From: Planctomycetota bacterium
GTDB taxonomy: Bacteria > Planctomycetota > UBA1135 > UBA2386
Assembly (NCBI GenBank): GCA_016794035.1
Contig: JAEUHS010000119.1
Location: 1 to 64,000 of the forward strand
Length of the DNA stretch: 64,000 nucleotides
Direction: 5' to 3'
A model generated the notes under the pieces. It worked only from the letters and a program-made list of their open reading frames with translations. It was not told where the DNA came from and searched no databases. The stretch's first letter is position 1. Every line of letters starts with the position of its first letter. Made by a program: the position numbers and the translations under genes. Below are positions 1 to 8,500 of the stretch, one piece after another.

Positions 1-193
1 GCTGGTCACCCCAGCGATCCTCGAACAGCGCATCACGGGTGCTGCGGGCATGGACCGCGGCTACGCGGCGGTCGACTTCCCGGCGGCGATGGCCGCGACC
101 GGCGGCGTCAAGTTCGCCGCGCAGTGGGTCGTGTTCGATCCCGCGACGTTGCACTACGCGGCGACGTCCCGCTACGAGTTCCGGGTGCAGTAG
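1..193 (+). CDS. C-terminal end of a secreted planctomycete-type protein (partial)
   Basis: The open frame enters from the left edge and ends with TAG at 191-193, giving the last 63 residues of a protein whose start lies outside the window. The visible part ends in alternating hydrophobic and polar residues (for example FAAQWVVFDPATLHYAATS) typical of a beta-sandwich C-terminal domain. The secreted protein at 1065 and the beta-helix protein at 38521 end in a similar style. That it is a secreted protein is an inference from this resemblance; the function is unknown. Confidence 0.6.
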   Translation, partial: LVTPAILEQRITGAAGMDRGYAAVDFPAAMAATGGVKFAAQWVVFDPATLHYAATSRYEFRVQ

Positions 194-292
194 GGCTGGT
201 GCGGGTCGCGTCTTCCGGCGCGAACGCCGCGGTGGTGGGTCGGCGCAACGTGCGCCCTTGACGTTGCCGTGCCCACTCCGACAGTGCGGGGC

Positions 293-952
293 ATGACCGA
301 ACCCGTGTTCGTGCCGTACCCCGACCGCTTCCAGCCGCCGCTGCCCCCCGAGCCGGCCGCCGCCGCGTTCCACGACGTGGTGCGGCGGCGCCGCAGCGTG
401 CGCATGTTCAGCGATCGGCCGGTGGAGCGGGCGACGATCGAGTGGCTGGTGCGCGCCGCGCACAGCGCGCCGAGCGGCGCCAACAAGCAGCCGTGGCGCT
501 TCGTCTGCGTGCAGGATCCGACCGTGAAGGCGAAGATCCGCGCTGGCGCCGAGGCCGAGGAGCGCGAGTTCTACGCGCGCCGCGCCAACGCCGAGTGGCT
601 GCGCGACCTGGCGCCGCTCGGCACCGACGAGCACAAGGACTTCCTGACCACGGCGCCGTGGCTGGTGGTCGTGTTCCAGCTGTCGCACCTCGACGACGGC
701 AGCCAGGTCTACTACCTGAAGGAGTCGGTCGGGCTCGCCTGCGGGCTGTTCCTGGCCGCGGCGCAGTTCGCCGGGCTGGCGACGCTGACGCACACGCCGA
801 GCCCGATGGCGTTCCTCGGCGAGATCCTCGGCCGGCCGAAGCACGAGCGCCCGTTCCTGCTGATCCCGGTCGGCTTTCCCGCCGACGACTGCCGGGTGCC
901 GGCGAAGGCGCTCGAACGGCGGCCGCTGGACGAGGTCATGGTCGTGGTCTGA
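293..952 (+). CDS. Nitroreductase-family flavoprotein (iodotyrosine deiodinase-like)
   Basis: A 219-residue protein of the nitroreductase fold, which binds FMN and reduces substrates with NAD(P)H. The N-terminal FMN-binding signature is clear: RRRRSVRMFSDRPV followed by HSAPSGANKQPWRF, the Arg/Ser and SGxNxQPW pattern seen in the IYD/BluB branch. A middle helix (ESVGLACGLFLAAAQFAGLATL) and the C-terminal PFLLIPVGFPADD also fit the family. ATG 293 is chosen because homology begins shortly after it; a GTG at 269 in the same frame would add eight residues. The exact substrate (nitro compounds, quinones or halogenated phenols) cannot be read from sequence. It appears to be a single-gene unit. Confidence 0.85.
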   Translation: MTEPVFVPYPDRFQPPLPPEPAAAAFHDVVRRRRSVRMFSDRPVERATIEWLVRAAHSAPSGANKQPWRFVCVQDPTVKAKIRAGAEAEEREFYARRANAEWLRDLAPLGTDEHKDFLTTAPWLVVVFQLSHLDDGSQVYYLKESVGLACGLFLAAAQFAGLATLTHTPSPMAFLGEILGRPKHERPFLLIPVGFPADDCRVPAKALERRPLDEVMVVV

Positions 953-1064
953 CCGCCGGTGCCGCGGGCCCGACGCCCGGCTGCGGAGGATTTTCGCGGC
1001 GCGGCGTGCGCCGGACCGCCAACCGGTCTTCCCGGGTGTCCACCAACCACCCGAGGAACCGAAC

Positions 1065-2522
1065 ATGACCCGCTCCACCCTGTCGCTGCTCTCCCCGCTC
1101 TGCCTCGCCGCCGCCGCCGCCGCGCAAGGCCCCGACTTCCTGCTGACCTACTCGCAGCCCGAGCTGACGCTGTCCGGCAGCGCCGGCACCGTGCTGCGCT
1201 TCCTGTATCCCAACGAGGTCTGCAACCTCGAATGGTCGAACGGCCCATGCTCGAGCCTGTCGGCCGAGAAGTGGGCGCCGCGCACCTGCTACCACACCAT
1301 GGCCGGTGACGAGGACGGCGACGGGCAGTGGTGGGAGCCGGGTATCTTCGGCACGATCGACGCGCTGATGGAGGGTGTCGCCACCACGCCGGCAGCCGGC
1401 CTCGCCAACGCGCGCACGGTGTTCTTCTCGCCGTCGGTGGCGATGGGAACAAGCGTCAGCGGCGCGCCCGGCCTGCGCCCCGGCGACGTCGGCCGCATCA
1501 TCCGCGACGTGAACTTCAACGACGGCCAGGTCGAGCACTTCATGCGCCAGGAGCAGTTCAACCAGGCGCTCGGCCTGCCGCTGAACACGCCGATCGACAT
1601 CGACGCGATCGCGTTCGCGCCCGGCTTCGGCGTGTTCTTCTCGCTCGACCAGGACACGCCCGCGCTGCTGACCTGCGGCCCGACGTTCGTCCAGGACGGC
1701 GCGATCCTGTGCGTGCCCGACTTCGCGATCACCTACACGTGGGACTTCCGCGTCGCGTCGGTGTGGCCGAACAGCGCCCAGGTCGTCTACACCGAGGCAC
1801 AGGTGGACGCGATGGTGGTCGGCGCCGGCATCACCAACCGCTTCGGCAACTGCATCCCGAACGCGATCGACACCGAGGCGCTCGAGATCGACTGGAACGG
1901 CGCGATCCAGGTCATCACCCCGTGCTCCGGCGCGGTGCTGCAGGTGCCTGACCTGATCTTCACCACCGAGACCATGACCGGCGCCGGCGTCTGCACGACC
2001 GCGGGCGGCGGCACGATCTACAACGGCCTCTGCGGCCCGGCGGCGACCAACTGCGGTTCGGGCCCGACGCTCGGCTGGCAGATGGGCATCCAGCCGACCA
2101 ACGCCACGCTCGGTGCGCCGAGCTACGTCAACGCGCTCGCCTCGACGCGCACGCTGCGCTACTCGATGGAGCCGCAGCAGCACGTCGTCAACGTGCCGCC
2201 GGGCGGCCTGCCGATGGGGTCGCAGATGGTCGACGTCAGCTCGCCGTTCGCGACCAACTTCGTGTTCTGGACCCCGTCGGCCTTCCTGCCGAGCACCGTG
2301 ACGCCGTCGGCGACGCTGCCGTGGGCGGTTCCGCTGTGCTTCCCCGACTTCTTCCTGTGGCCGAACTTCTGGACCAGCTGCAACACGGTCGGCGGCTTCT
2401 CGCAGTGGCCGATGGTGCCGATCCCGAACGGCTTCACCGGCAAGGTGGTGTTCCAGTGCCTGGCCTTCCCGAGCAGCGGCAGCTGGGAGCTGAGCACGCC
2501 GATCACGGTCGAGTTCCAGTAG
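1065..2522 (+). CDS. Secreted protein of unknown function
   Basis: A 485-residue protein with an N-terminal signal peptide (hydrophobic and Ala-rich, probable cleavage after AAAAAAQ). A purine-rich GAGGAA lies upstream of ATG 1065. The mature part is rich in Asn, Thr, Pro and Trp and contains many Cys residues, suggesting an extracytoplasmic beta-rich protein with disulfides. The C-terminus ends in a beta-strand run, STPITVEFQ. No catalytic motif or known domain is recognised. It is followed by a hairpin and a convergent MATE gene, so it is probably monocistronic. Confidence 0.75.
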   Translation: MTRSTLSLLSPLCLAAAAAAQGPDFLLTYSQPELTLSGSAGTVLRFLYPNEVCNLEWSNGPCSSLSAEKWAPRTCYHTMAGDEDGDGQWWEPGIFGTIDALMEGVATTPAAGLANARTVFFSPSVAMGTSVSGAPGLRPGDVGRIIRDVNFNDGQVEHFMRQEQFNQALGLPLNTPIDIDAIAFAPGFGVFFSLDQDTPALLTCGPTFVQDGAILCVPDFAITYTWDFRVASVWPNSAQVVYTEAQVDAMVVGAGITNRFGNCIPNAIDTEALEIDWNGAIQVITPCSGAVLQVPDLIFTTETMTGAGVCTTAGGGTIYNGLCGPAATNCGSGPTLGWQMGIQPTNATLGAPSYVNALASTRTLRYSMEPQQHVVNVPPGGLPMGSQMVDVSSPFATNFVFWTPSAFLPSTVTPSATLPWAVPLCFPDFFLWPNFWTSCNTVGGFSQWPMVPIPNGFTGKVVFQCLAFPSSGSWELSTPITVEFQ

Positions 2523-2546
2523 TCGCGCGCCGGGGACGCGCCGCAC

Positions 2547-2580
2547 GAGAGCCTGTCGGCCGCGAGGCCGGCGGGCTCTC
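2547..2580. terminator. Hairpin between convergent genes
   Basis: GAGAGCC pairs with GGCTCTC and the inner CGGCC with GGCCG around a GCGA loop. It is followed only by a short TTT at 2585-2587. It lies between the end of the secreted protein (2522) and the end of the MATE gene (2611), so it may stop transcription from either side. Confidence 0.5.
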
Positions 2581-2610
2581 GGCGTTTCGCCGGTTCCTTC
2601 GCCGGGACGA

Positions 2611-4047
2611 TCAGACCTTCACGGTCTTCCATCGCCCGCGGCGGAACATCACGAACGCGGCGAGTGCGAAGCTGGTCTCCGCGATCGGGATCGCCCAGAA
2701 CACGCCGATCGGGCCGAGTTCGAGCCAGAACGCCAGCGAGTAGGCGAGCGGCAGTTCGAGCGTCCAGAAGAACCAGAAGTGCAGCCACGTCGACGTGCGG
2801 GTGTCGCCGGCGCCGTTGAAGGCCTGTAGCGCCACCATGCCCCAGGCGTAGAAGACGTAGCCCGAGGCGATGATGCGCAGCGCGTCGACCGCGTGGGCCT
2901 GCACCGCGGGTTCGGTCACGAAGATCTGCACGATCTCGCGCGGCCACAGCTCCATCACCAGCGTGACGAAGGCGAGGAACACCATGTCGTAGGCCGCGGT
3001 CAGCCAGACCGCGCGTTCGGCGCGTTCGGGTTTGCCGGCGCCGAGATTCTGGCCGACCAGAGTCGCCGCCGCGTTGCTGAGACCCCACGCCGGCAGCAGC
3101 GCGAAGATCAGGATGCGGATGCCGGTCGTGTAGCCGGCGCCCGCCGCCTCGCCGAAGCTGTTGACGAAGCGCATCAGGAACAGCCAGCTGGTGGTCGCGA
3201 TCAGGAACTGGCCGACGGTCGCCGCGGACAGCTTGACCAGCGTCCACATCGGCCCGGCGTCGAAGCGCAGCAGCGGCTGCAGCCGCACGCGGCCGCGGCC
3301 GTGTCGCAGCACCCAGAACTGGTACAGCACCGCGATCGTGCGGCCGGTGCAGGTGGCGACGCCGGCGCCGGTGACGCCGAGCGCCGGGAACGGGCCGAGG
3401 CCGAAGATCAGCAGCGGGTCGAGCACCAGGTTGATGCCGTTCGCCAGCGCCAGCGTCTTCAGCGCCAGCATCGGATCGCCGGCGCCGCGGAAGATCGCGT
3501 TCTGCAGGAAGAGCAGCGTCACGATGACGTTGCCGCCGAGCATCCACTGCGCGTAGCCGGTGCCGGCCGCGACGACCTTGGCGTTGCCGTCGGTCATCAG
3601 CCCGAGCAGTTCGGGTGCGAACACCAGCGCCGGCACGCCGAGCGCGATGCCGACGACGAGCCCGAGCCCGATCGCCTGCGAGCCCGCGATCGCGGCGCCG
3701 CGCAGGTCCTGTTCGCCGACGCGCCGCGCGACCATCGCGGTCACGGCCATGCCGAGGCCGAACGCGATCGCGTAGACCATCGACAGCAGGCCCTCGGTGG
3801 CGCCGACCGCCGCGACCGCCGCGCCGTGGGTCGGCGCGACGCCGAACCAGCCGTCGTCGATGCGATTGACCCACCAGATGTCGACCAGCGCGAACGTCGA
3901 CTCGAGCGCCATCTCGAGCACCATCGGGATCGCCAACAACAGGATCGCCGCCGGCAGCGACCCGCGCGTGTAGTCGTGCTGTTCGCCGCGCAGGCTGCCG
4001 GTGATGTGCTGCCAGAGGCTGCGGGGAATGGCGGTGGGCTCGGTCAT
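2611..4047 (-). CDS. MATE-family efflux transporter
   Basis: A 478-residue multidrug and toxic compound extrusion protein, an inner-membrane exporter driven by Na+ or H+. It has twelve predicted hydrophobic segments in two similar halves. The first half starts with LPAAILLLAIPMVLEMALES and the second begins near ATVGQFLIATTSWLFLMRF. The NAIFRGAGDP motif of the first half and FNGAGDTRT of the second are typical MATE repeat signatures. Length is normal for the family. The start ATG at 4047 is preceded by a TATGCT hexamer at 4068-4063 and no clear Shine-Dalgarno. The substrate is unknown. Confidence 0.9.
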   Translation of the reverse strand: MTEPTAIPRSLWQHITGSLRGEQHDYTRGSLPAAILLLAIPMVLEMALESTFALVDIWWVNRIDDGWFGVAPTHGAAVAAVGATEGLLSMVYAIAFGLGMAVTAMVARRVGEQDLRGAAIAGSQAIGLGLVVGIALGVPALVFAPELLGLMTDGNAKVVAAGTGYAQWMLGGNVIVTLLFLQNAIFRGAGDPMLALKTLALANGINLVLDPLLIFGLGPFPALGVTGAGVATCTGRTIAVLYQFWVLRHGRGRVRLQPLLRFDAGPMWTLVKLSAATVGQFLIATTSWLFLMRFVNSFGEAAGAGYTTGIRILIFALLPAWGLSNAAATLVGQNLGAGKPERAERAVWLTAAYDMVFLAFVTLVMELWPREIVQIFVTEPAVQAHAVDALRIIASGYVFYAWGMVALQAFNGAGDTRTSTWLHFWFFWTLELPLAYSLAFWLELGPIGVFWAIPIAETSFALAAFVMFRRGRWKTVKV

Positions 4048-4062
4048 GCGGCGGGGGCGCGG

Positions 4063-4068
4063 AGCATA
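4063..4068 (-). promoter_or_regulatory. Candidate -10 hexamer (TATGCT) for the MATE gene
   Basis: TATGCT on the minus strand ends 15 nt before the ATG at 4047, predicting a very short 5' leader. No convincing -35 is visible. It fits the TANNNT pattern seen before other genes in this window. Confidence 0.35.
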
Positions 4069-4164
4069 GCGAGGGGCATCGCCGGGTCGGCCCGTCGCGC
4101 GGGCAGGGAAACCGCCCAGATCTCACCTGCGCGGGCCAAGCCGGCGTCAATCGGTTGTGCCACC

Positions 4165-4193
4165 TTGTGCACAGGTGCTGTTGCACGTACACT
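4165..4193 (+). promoter_or_regulatory. Candidate sigma-70-type promoter for the RRM gene
   Basis: TTGTGC at 4165-4170 and TACACT at 4188-4193 are separated by 17 bp, the ideal spacer, in a patch of lower GC than its surroundings. The -35 match is weak beyond TTG. Transcription would start near 4200, leaving a leader of about 200 nt before ATG 4400. Confidence 0.4.
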
Positions 4194-4399
4194 GTGCGCC
4201 GCTTGGGAAGACGTGAACCGTCCCCCAGGCCAGACAATCTCCAGACCGGCGCCTTTGCGCCCTGCGCGTTTGCCCGAATGCCCGCCGCCCTCTTGTCGAG
4301 GGCTCCAGGACCGGTGCGATGAACACTTGCGGCACTTCGGCCGCTCGTGTGGCTCGTGACGTAGACGGTTCTCGGCTCTGGCGGAGTGACAGTGACTCG

Positions 4400-4753
4400 A
4401 TGGGTAAGCGACTGTACGTAGGCAATCTCTCGTTCGACACCACGGAAGGCTCCCTCTCGGATGCCTTCAGCCAAGGCAACCGTCAGGTTTCCAGCGTGAG
4501 CGTCATGATGGACCGGGACACCGGTCGTTCGCGCGGCTTCGCGTTCGTCGAAATGGCGAACGACGGTGACGCGCAGGCCGCCATCCAGGCCATGAATGGC
4601 GCGATGCTCGATGGCCGCTCGTTGCGCGTCAACGAGGCCGAAGAGCGCGCCCCGCGCTCGGGCGGCGGCGGTGGTGGTGGCCATCGCGGCGGCGGTGGTG
4701 GCCGTGGCGGCGGCGGTGGCGGTGGCGGTGGCGGCGGTCGCGACCGCTGGTAG
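4400..4753 (+). CDS. RNA-binding protein with one RRM and a glycine-rich tail
   Basis: A 117-residue protein. Residues 3-80 form a single RNA recognition motif with the RNP2 sequence LYVGNLSF near the start and the RNP1 sequence RGFAFVEM in the middle, the aromatic residues that stack on RNA. Residues from about 87 are a Gly/Arg/His tail ending GGGRDRW. This is the architecture of the small bacterial RNA-binding proteins (cyanobacterial Rbp type, resembling plant glycine-rich RNA-binding proteins), which act as RNA chaperones in the cold. The ATG at 4400 places RNP2 at the usual distance; an ATG at 4319 would add 27 residues with no family resemblance. A hairpin follows the stop codon. Confidence 0.92.
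   Translation: MGKRLYVGNLSFDTTEGSLSDAFSQGNRQVSSVSVMMDRDTGRSRGFAFVEMANDGDAQAAIQAMNGAMLDGRSLRVNEAEERAPRSGGGGGGGHRGGGGGRGGGGGGGGGGGRDRW
4661..4740 (+). repeat. GGC/GGT low-complexity tract encoding the Gly-rich tail
   Basis: Near-perfect GGN codon repetition, interrupted by a few His and Arg codons, encodes the tail of the RRM protein. Such tracts can change length by slippage. The opposite strand reads as poly-Pro and is not a gene. Confidence 0.8.
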
Positions 4754-4778
4754 TGCCAACGGGCCAGTGCCATGGCCC

Positions 4779-4799
4779 GGCCGGCGATCTCCGCCGGCC
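4779..4799 (+). terminator. GC hairpin after the RRM gene
   Basis: GGCCGGCG pairs perfectly with CGCCGGCC around an ATCTC loop, 25 nt after the RRM stop codon. No T-tract follows, so termination strength is uncertain. Confidence 0.4.
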
Positions 4800-4845
4800 G
4801 GCCCCATCCAGCCGACGGCACTTCGGCGCTTTGGAGAACCCGATC

Positions 4846-5133
4846 GTGATCCAGGCAGTCAAGACCAAGAAGGGCACGCAGGCGATCACGTCGGATCGCT
4901 GGCACGTCGTGCATTCCCGCTTCCAGGGCACGGGTGGCAAGTTGCTGTTCGTGCGCACGGTCCACAGCGAGCACGACGATCGCGGCGGCTGCCTCGAGGC
5001 GGCCCGTCTGCTGTGGGGCCGACTGAGCGGCGACGGCACCGTGCCGGTCGCGGAGCGGGACGAGGTGTTCGTCTGCCGCCCCAACTACAAGTCGCTCGAA
5101 CGATCGCGACACCGCCGGCCCAGGAAGGGCTGA
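4846..5133 (+). CDS. Small protein of unknown function
   Basis: A 95-residue basic protein. The GTG at 4846 is chosen because GGAG at 4833-4836 lies 9 nt upstream; the frame is open further upstream but without a ribosome binding site. The protein begins with a Lys/Thr-rich segment and contains a central HVVHSRFQGTGGKLLFVRTV stretch and a basic tail. No domain is recognised. It sits between the RRM gene and another small unknown, 24 bp away. Confidence 0.6.
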   Translation: MIQAVKTKKGTQAITSDRWHVVHSRFQGTGGKLLFVRTVHSEHDDRGGCLEAARLLWGRLSGDGTVPVAERDEVFVCRPNYKSLERSRHRRPRKG

Positions 5134-5157
5134 TGCGGGGGCGTTGACGGGAACTCC

Positions 5158-5484
5158 ATGGGCTACGACCTGCACATCACGCGCGCCATGGACTGGACCG
5201 ACAACGCGGGCCAGCAGATCGACGAGACCGAGTGGCTGCAGCTGGCCGCCGAGGACGTCGACCTGACCGCCGATCCGGCCCACGGACCGTTCGCGGTGCG
5301 GTTCAAGGCCACGGCCTGGTTCGACTGGTTCGAGGGCAACGTGTTCACCACCGACCCGGACCGCTCGACCGTGACCAAGATGCTGGTGCTCGCCAGCCGG
5401 CTGGCGGCGATCGTGCAGGGCGACGAGGGCGAGATCTACGACACGGCCCAGCAGTGGCCGCCGAAGGTCCTGAAGGACCGCTGA
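5158..5484 (+). CDS. Small conserved-looking protein beginning GYDLHITR
   Basis: A 108-residue acidic soluble protein. The opening MGYDLHITRAMDW is distinctive and I recall similar openings in uncharacterised bacterial proteins, but no function is known to me. It contains a WFDWFEGNVFTTDPD stretch and a C-terminal helix. GGGAA just upstream of ATG 5158 is a plausible ribosome binding site. It may be co-transcribed with the small gene 24 bp upstream. Confidence 0.7.
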   Translation: MGYDLHITRAMDWTDNAGQQIDETEWLQLAAEDVDLTADPAHGPFAVRFKATAWFDWFEGNVFTTDPDRSTVTKMLVLASRLAAIVQGDEGEIYDTAQQWPPKVLKDR

Positions 5485-5494
5485 GCGCCGGCGC

Positions 5495-6694
5495 CTAGGT
5501 GAGGTCCGCGCGCAGCCGCGCGCGTTCGCGCGACCACAGGCCGTAGAGGCCGATCGCCAGCAGCGCGAGCACGACGATCGTGCGCACGCGCGCGGCGGCC
5601 GCGTCGGCGGCCCGTTCGGCCGGCCGCGGCGACACGTTGCCCGGCACCAGCGCGTCGAGATCGACGCTGCGCACCGGCACGCTGTCGCTGCGCGCGACCG
5701 CGGCGCGCGTCGCCTGCCGCGTCGCCGTCGGCGCCGAGGCCCACAGCGCGCGCAGCGTGTCGGCGGCCGCCAGCGAGGTCCACGGAGCCTCGGGCCGCGC
5801 CGCGGCGACGATCTGCGGCAGCGCCTCGGTGGCGCCCAGCCGCCGCAGCGCGTCGACGGCCGCGAACGCGACCTGGTCCTCGGCCTGCAGCAGCGCCGAC
5901 AGCGCCCGCACCGTCTTCGGCCCCGGCGCACGCACGCACTGCCGCGCGGCCTCGGCGCGATCGCCGTCGCGCGCCGCGAACGCACGCAGCGCCAGCGGCG
6001 AGGTCTTGCCGACCGGGTCGGCGAGCGCCACCAGCAACAGCGCGGCCGGCAGCAACAGCCCGCCGTCGCTGCGGCCGCGCACGCGCAGGTGCGTCGGCGT
6101 CGACCACGCGGTCCAGGTCACCTCGCCGCACGACGACGCGCCCAGCTGCAGCAGCTCGGCGCGCGGGTCGCCTTCGACCAGCGTGCCGGCCAGATGGCCG
6201 ATCACCACCGCGGCGTCGAGCGAGCGCGGCTCGTCGAGCACGTCGGCCTGCAGTTCGCGCAGCACGGCCCGCCACGGCGCCGGCAGCGTGGCGTCCGGCG
6301 GCACGAACCAGTCCTCGGTACCGTCGCTGCGGCAGCTCCACAGCCACTGCTTGCCGGCGACGTCGCACGCGCCGGCGGCGACGACGCCTGGCGGCAGCGC
6401 GACACCGTCGCCGAGCACCGTGATGCCGTCCGGGCCGAGCCGCACCGCGAACGGCAGCGACGGATCGCGCCCGCGCGGCCATTCGCCGCGGCGCGCCAGG
6501 TGGCGCGCGCAGAACCAGTCGATGCCCGGCACCGCGGCGCGCTGGGCGCCGCTGGCGAACGTCGCCTGCACGGTCGGCAGCGCCTGCGCCGGCAGCGCGG
6601 CGACGGTCAGTGCGCCACCCAGGCCCGCGGCGGCGAGCCACGACCCGCGGTTCGATCGGCGGCCGGCTCGTCGCTCAGCGACGGCCAAAGCCAT
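5495..6694 (-). CDS. HEAT-repeat membrane-anchored protein A
   Basis: A 399-residue protein. Residues 1-45 contain an Arg-rich start and a hydrophobic segment (LAAAGLGGALTVAALPAQA) that looks like a signal peptide or anchor. The centre is an Ala/Leu-rich region, and residues about 250-330 show HEAT-like helices (AVDALRRLGATEALPQIVAAA). A C-terminal transmembrane helix (TIVVLALLAIGLYGLW) precedes a short basic tail, so most of the protein should lie outside the cytoplasm. Its start overlaps the end of the neighbouring HEAT gene by 20 bp, indicating one operon. Function is unknown. Confidence 0.7.
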   Translation of the reverse strand: MALAVAERRAGRRSNRGSWLAAAGLGGALTVAALPAQALPTVQATFASGAQRAAVPGIDWFCARHLARRGEWPRGRDPSLPFAVRLGPDGITVLGDGVALPPGVVAAGACDVAGKQWLWSCRSDGTEDWFVPPDATLPAPWRAVLRELQADVLDEPRSLDAAVVIGHLAGTLVEGDPRAELLQLGASSCGEVTWTAWSTPTHLRVRGRSDGGLLLPAALLLVALADPVGKTSPLALRAFAARDGDRAEAARQCVRAPGPKTVRALSALLQAEDQVAFAAVDALRRLGATEALPQIVAAARPEAPWTSLAAADTLRALWASAPTATRQATRAAVARSDSVPVRSVDLDALVPGNVSPRPAERAADAAAARVRTIVVLALLAIGLYGLWSRERARLRADLT

Positions 6695-7964
6695 CTTCTC
6701 CGACGTACTCGCCCGCCTCGGCGTCGGCCTCCGCGTCGACCGGCTCGCCCCAGCCGTCGGTCTCGCCGGCCTCCTGTTCGAAGACCTCGTCGTCGGTCGC
6801 CAGCTCGGCGTCGGCGGCGGCCGCCATCGCCTCGGCTTCCGCCTCGGCCTCGGCCGCCATCTGTTCGAGGTGCTCCTCCGACGGCGCCACCAGCGCCACC
6901 GTCGCCGCGGCGGTCACGGCCTGGGCGCGCCGGCGCCGCAGGCGGCCCGCCAGCATCAGCACCAGCAGCAGCGACACCGGGATCGTCGTGGCGATCACGC
7001 GGTCCTGCAGCGGCATGCGATCCCAGCGCGCGCGCGCGCCGGCCATCAGGCTCTTCGCGTTCGCCAGCGCGCGTTCCATCTCGTCGCTCGGCGGCGGCTT
7101 GTCGTCGCCGCGCACCTGCGCCAGCGCGACCTCGACCAACGGCCGCAGCTCCGCGGTCTCCTTGGCCAGCCGGCCCTCGAGCGCGTTGGCGGTGCTCGGC
7201 ACCGCCAGTTCGCCGAGTCGGCCGATCGCGTAGCGCCGCAGCAGCGGCTCGCGGTGGTCCAGCGCGGCGACCAGCAGCGTCGTCTGGGTCTTCGGGTCGA
7301 GCTTGGGCGACAGTTCCTGGAAGCACCAGGTCAACGCCGGGCCGACGCCGATCGCGGGCCGGTCGTCGAGCGCGGTGGCGATGCGCAGCAGCTGGTCGCC
7401 GGCGCCGAGGTCGTGCAGCGCCAGCAGCGCCGCCTGCAGATCCGTCGCCGGTCCATCGCCGGTGCGTTCGCCGCGTTCGATCCGGGCCATCAGCGGCGCG
7501 ACCGCGGCCGGTCGGCGCAACTTGCCGAGCAGCTGGGCGGCGAGCGTGCGAACGCCGACGTCCGCGTCCGCCAGCGCCTCGACGGCGGTGGCGAACGAGG
7601 CCGCCTGGGCCTTCTGCGTCAGCGGCTGCATCGCCTGCAGCCTGGCCGCGGCGTGCGGGCTGCCGGTCGCGACCTCGCGCAGCAGCGTCTCCGCCTCGGG
7701 CTGGTTCAGCTTGCCGAGCAGCCACGCCGCGCGGGCGGCGACGGCCACGTCGGTCGAGTCGGCGAGCTGGCGCAGCACCTTCGCATCGGCGTTGGCACCG
7801 GCCTGTTCGGCGGCGAGCAGCTGTTCGCGGTCGCCGCCCTGGGCGGTCTCGGTCGCGGCGGCCGCCACGACCTCGGGTGGGGTCGGAGTCGCGGCCGGCG
7901 CCGGGCTCTGCGGCGACAGCAGCGGCAGGAGACAGAACTCGAGCAGGCGCATGCTGATCATCAC
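6675..7964 (-). CDS. HEAT-repeat membrane protein B with acidic C-terminal tail
   Basis: A 429-residue protein with an N-terminal hydrophobic segment (signal peptide), then several HEAT repeats between about residues 60 and 270 (for example LADADVGVRTLAAQLLGKL and LLRRYAIGRLGELAVPS). A transmembrane helix (VIATTIPVSLLLVLMLAGRL) follows near residue 325, and then a tail of about 85 residues very rich in Glu, Ala and Asp. HEAT solenoids usually bind other proteins. It is the first gene of a two-gene operon with protein A. I infer the two act together at the membrane; no enzymatic motif is present. Confidence 0.75.
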   Translation of the reverse strand: MMISMRLLEFCLLPLLSPQSPAPAATPTPPEVVAAAATETAQGGDREQLLAAEQAGANADAKVLRQLADSTDVAVAARAAWLLGKLNQPEAETLLREVATGSPHAAARLQAMQPLTQKAQAASFATAVEALADADVGVRTLAAQLLGKLRRPAAVAPLMARIERGERTGDGPATDLQAALLALHDLGAGDQLLRIATALDDRPAIGVGPALTWCFQELSPKLDPKTQTTLLVAALDHREPLLRRYAIGRLGELAVPSTANALEGRLAKETAELRPLVEVALAQVRGDDKPPPSDEMERALANAKSLMAGARARWDRMPLQDRVIATTIPVSLLLVLMLAGRLRRRRAQAVTAAATVALVAPSEEHLEQMAAEAEAEAEAMAAAADAELATDDEVFEQEAGETDGWGEPVDAEADAEAGEYVGEDGFGRR

Positions 7965-8050
7965 TTGCTCCCGTCATCGGCCGGCGGCCACCGCCGGCTA
8001 GAGGGCGTTCGTGTCTCGCCGCCGTGGAAATCCCGCTGCGGGCCCGCCAG

Positions 8051-8431
8051 CTAGCCGACGAGCCAGCGGCCGGCGAACCAGCCGGCGGCGGTCGCCAGCA
8101 GGCAGCCGCAGACGGTGGCGGCGACGTTGCCGACGGCCCGGCCGTAGTCGCCGGCCTGCAGGCTGACGAAGGTCTCGTAGCTGAAGGTCGAGTAGGTCGT
8201 GAAGCCGCCCAGCACGCCGGCGCCGAGCGCGACCCGCAGCGTCGATGGCACCGCGGCCGTGCCCATCGACAGCGCCATCAGCAGGGCCAGCAGGAACGAG
8301 CCGCCGCAGTTCACCAGCAGCGTGCCGATCGGGAACGCCTGCGGCGGCGTGCGCGCGATCCAGTTGCACAGCAGGTAGCGGGCGCCCGAGCCGAACGCAC
8401 CGCCGACACAGACCCAGAGGACCGGTGGCAT
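8051..8431 (-). CDS. crcB: Fluoride-specific ion channel CrcB (Fluc)
   Basis: A 126-residue inner-membrane protein with four hydrophobic segments, the standard length for CrcB. It carries [12 protein letters not shown] at the N-terminus, [13 protein letters not shown] in helix 2 and [12 protein letters not shown], the family signature with the pore phenylalanines and the Thr/Ser track. CrcB forms a dual-topology dimer that exports fluoride. One gene is enough for a homodimer. No fluoride riboswitch is visible upstream. The gene stands alone between the HEAT operon and the divergent yjbQ-like gene. Confidence 0.95.
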   Translation of the reverse strand: MPPVLWVCVGGAFGSGARYLLCNWIARTPPQAFPIGTLLVNCGGSFLLALLMALSMGTAAVPSTLRVALGAGVLGGFTTYSTFSYETFVSLQAGDYGRAVGNVAATVCGCLLATAAGWFAGRWLVG

Positions 8432-8500
8432 CGTGCCATCTTCTACTGCCCCGGCGTTTCACCGCGTAGCGTCACCCTGCCGTGAGCCGCTGTCGGCCCG

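Larger units (their letters stand above)
4048..4399. other. Divergent intergenic region between MATE and RRM genes
   Basis: About 350 bp without a convincing gene. It holds the MATE -10 hexamer at one end and a locally AT-richer promoter-like patch at 4150-4195. The rest would be an approximately 200 nt 5' leader for the RRM gene. Cold-responsive RRM proteins of cyanobacteria also have long leaders, but no defined structural element is recognised here. Confidence 0.5.

Noticed and set aside
4319-4399. Extended N-terminus for the RRM protein from ATG 4319
   Set aside because: The 27 extra residues do not resemble RRM proteins, and MGKRLYVGNLSF at 4400 is the usual family beginning.
2159-4807. 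An 882-residue open frame antisense to the MATE and RRM genes
   Set aside because: It is a shadow of high-GC codon bias: poly-Ala/Thr and Arg-rich with no domain, and it covers genes with clear homology.
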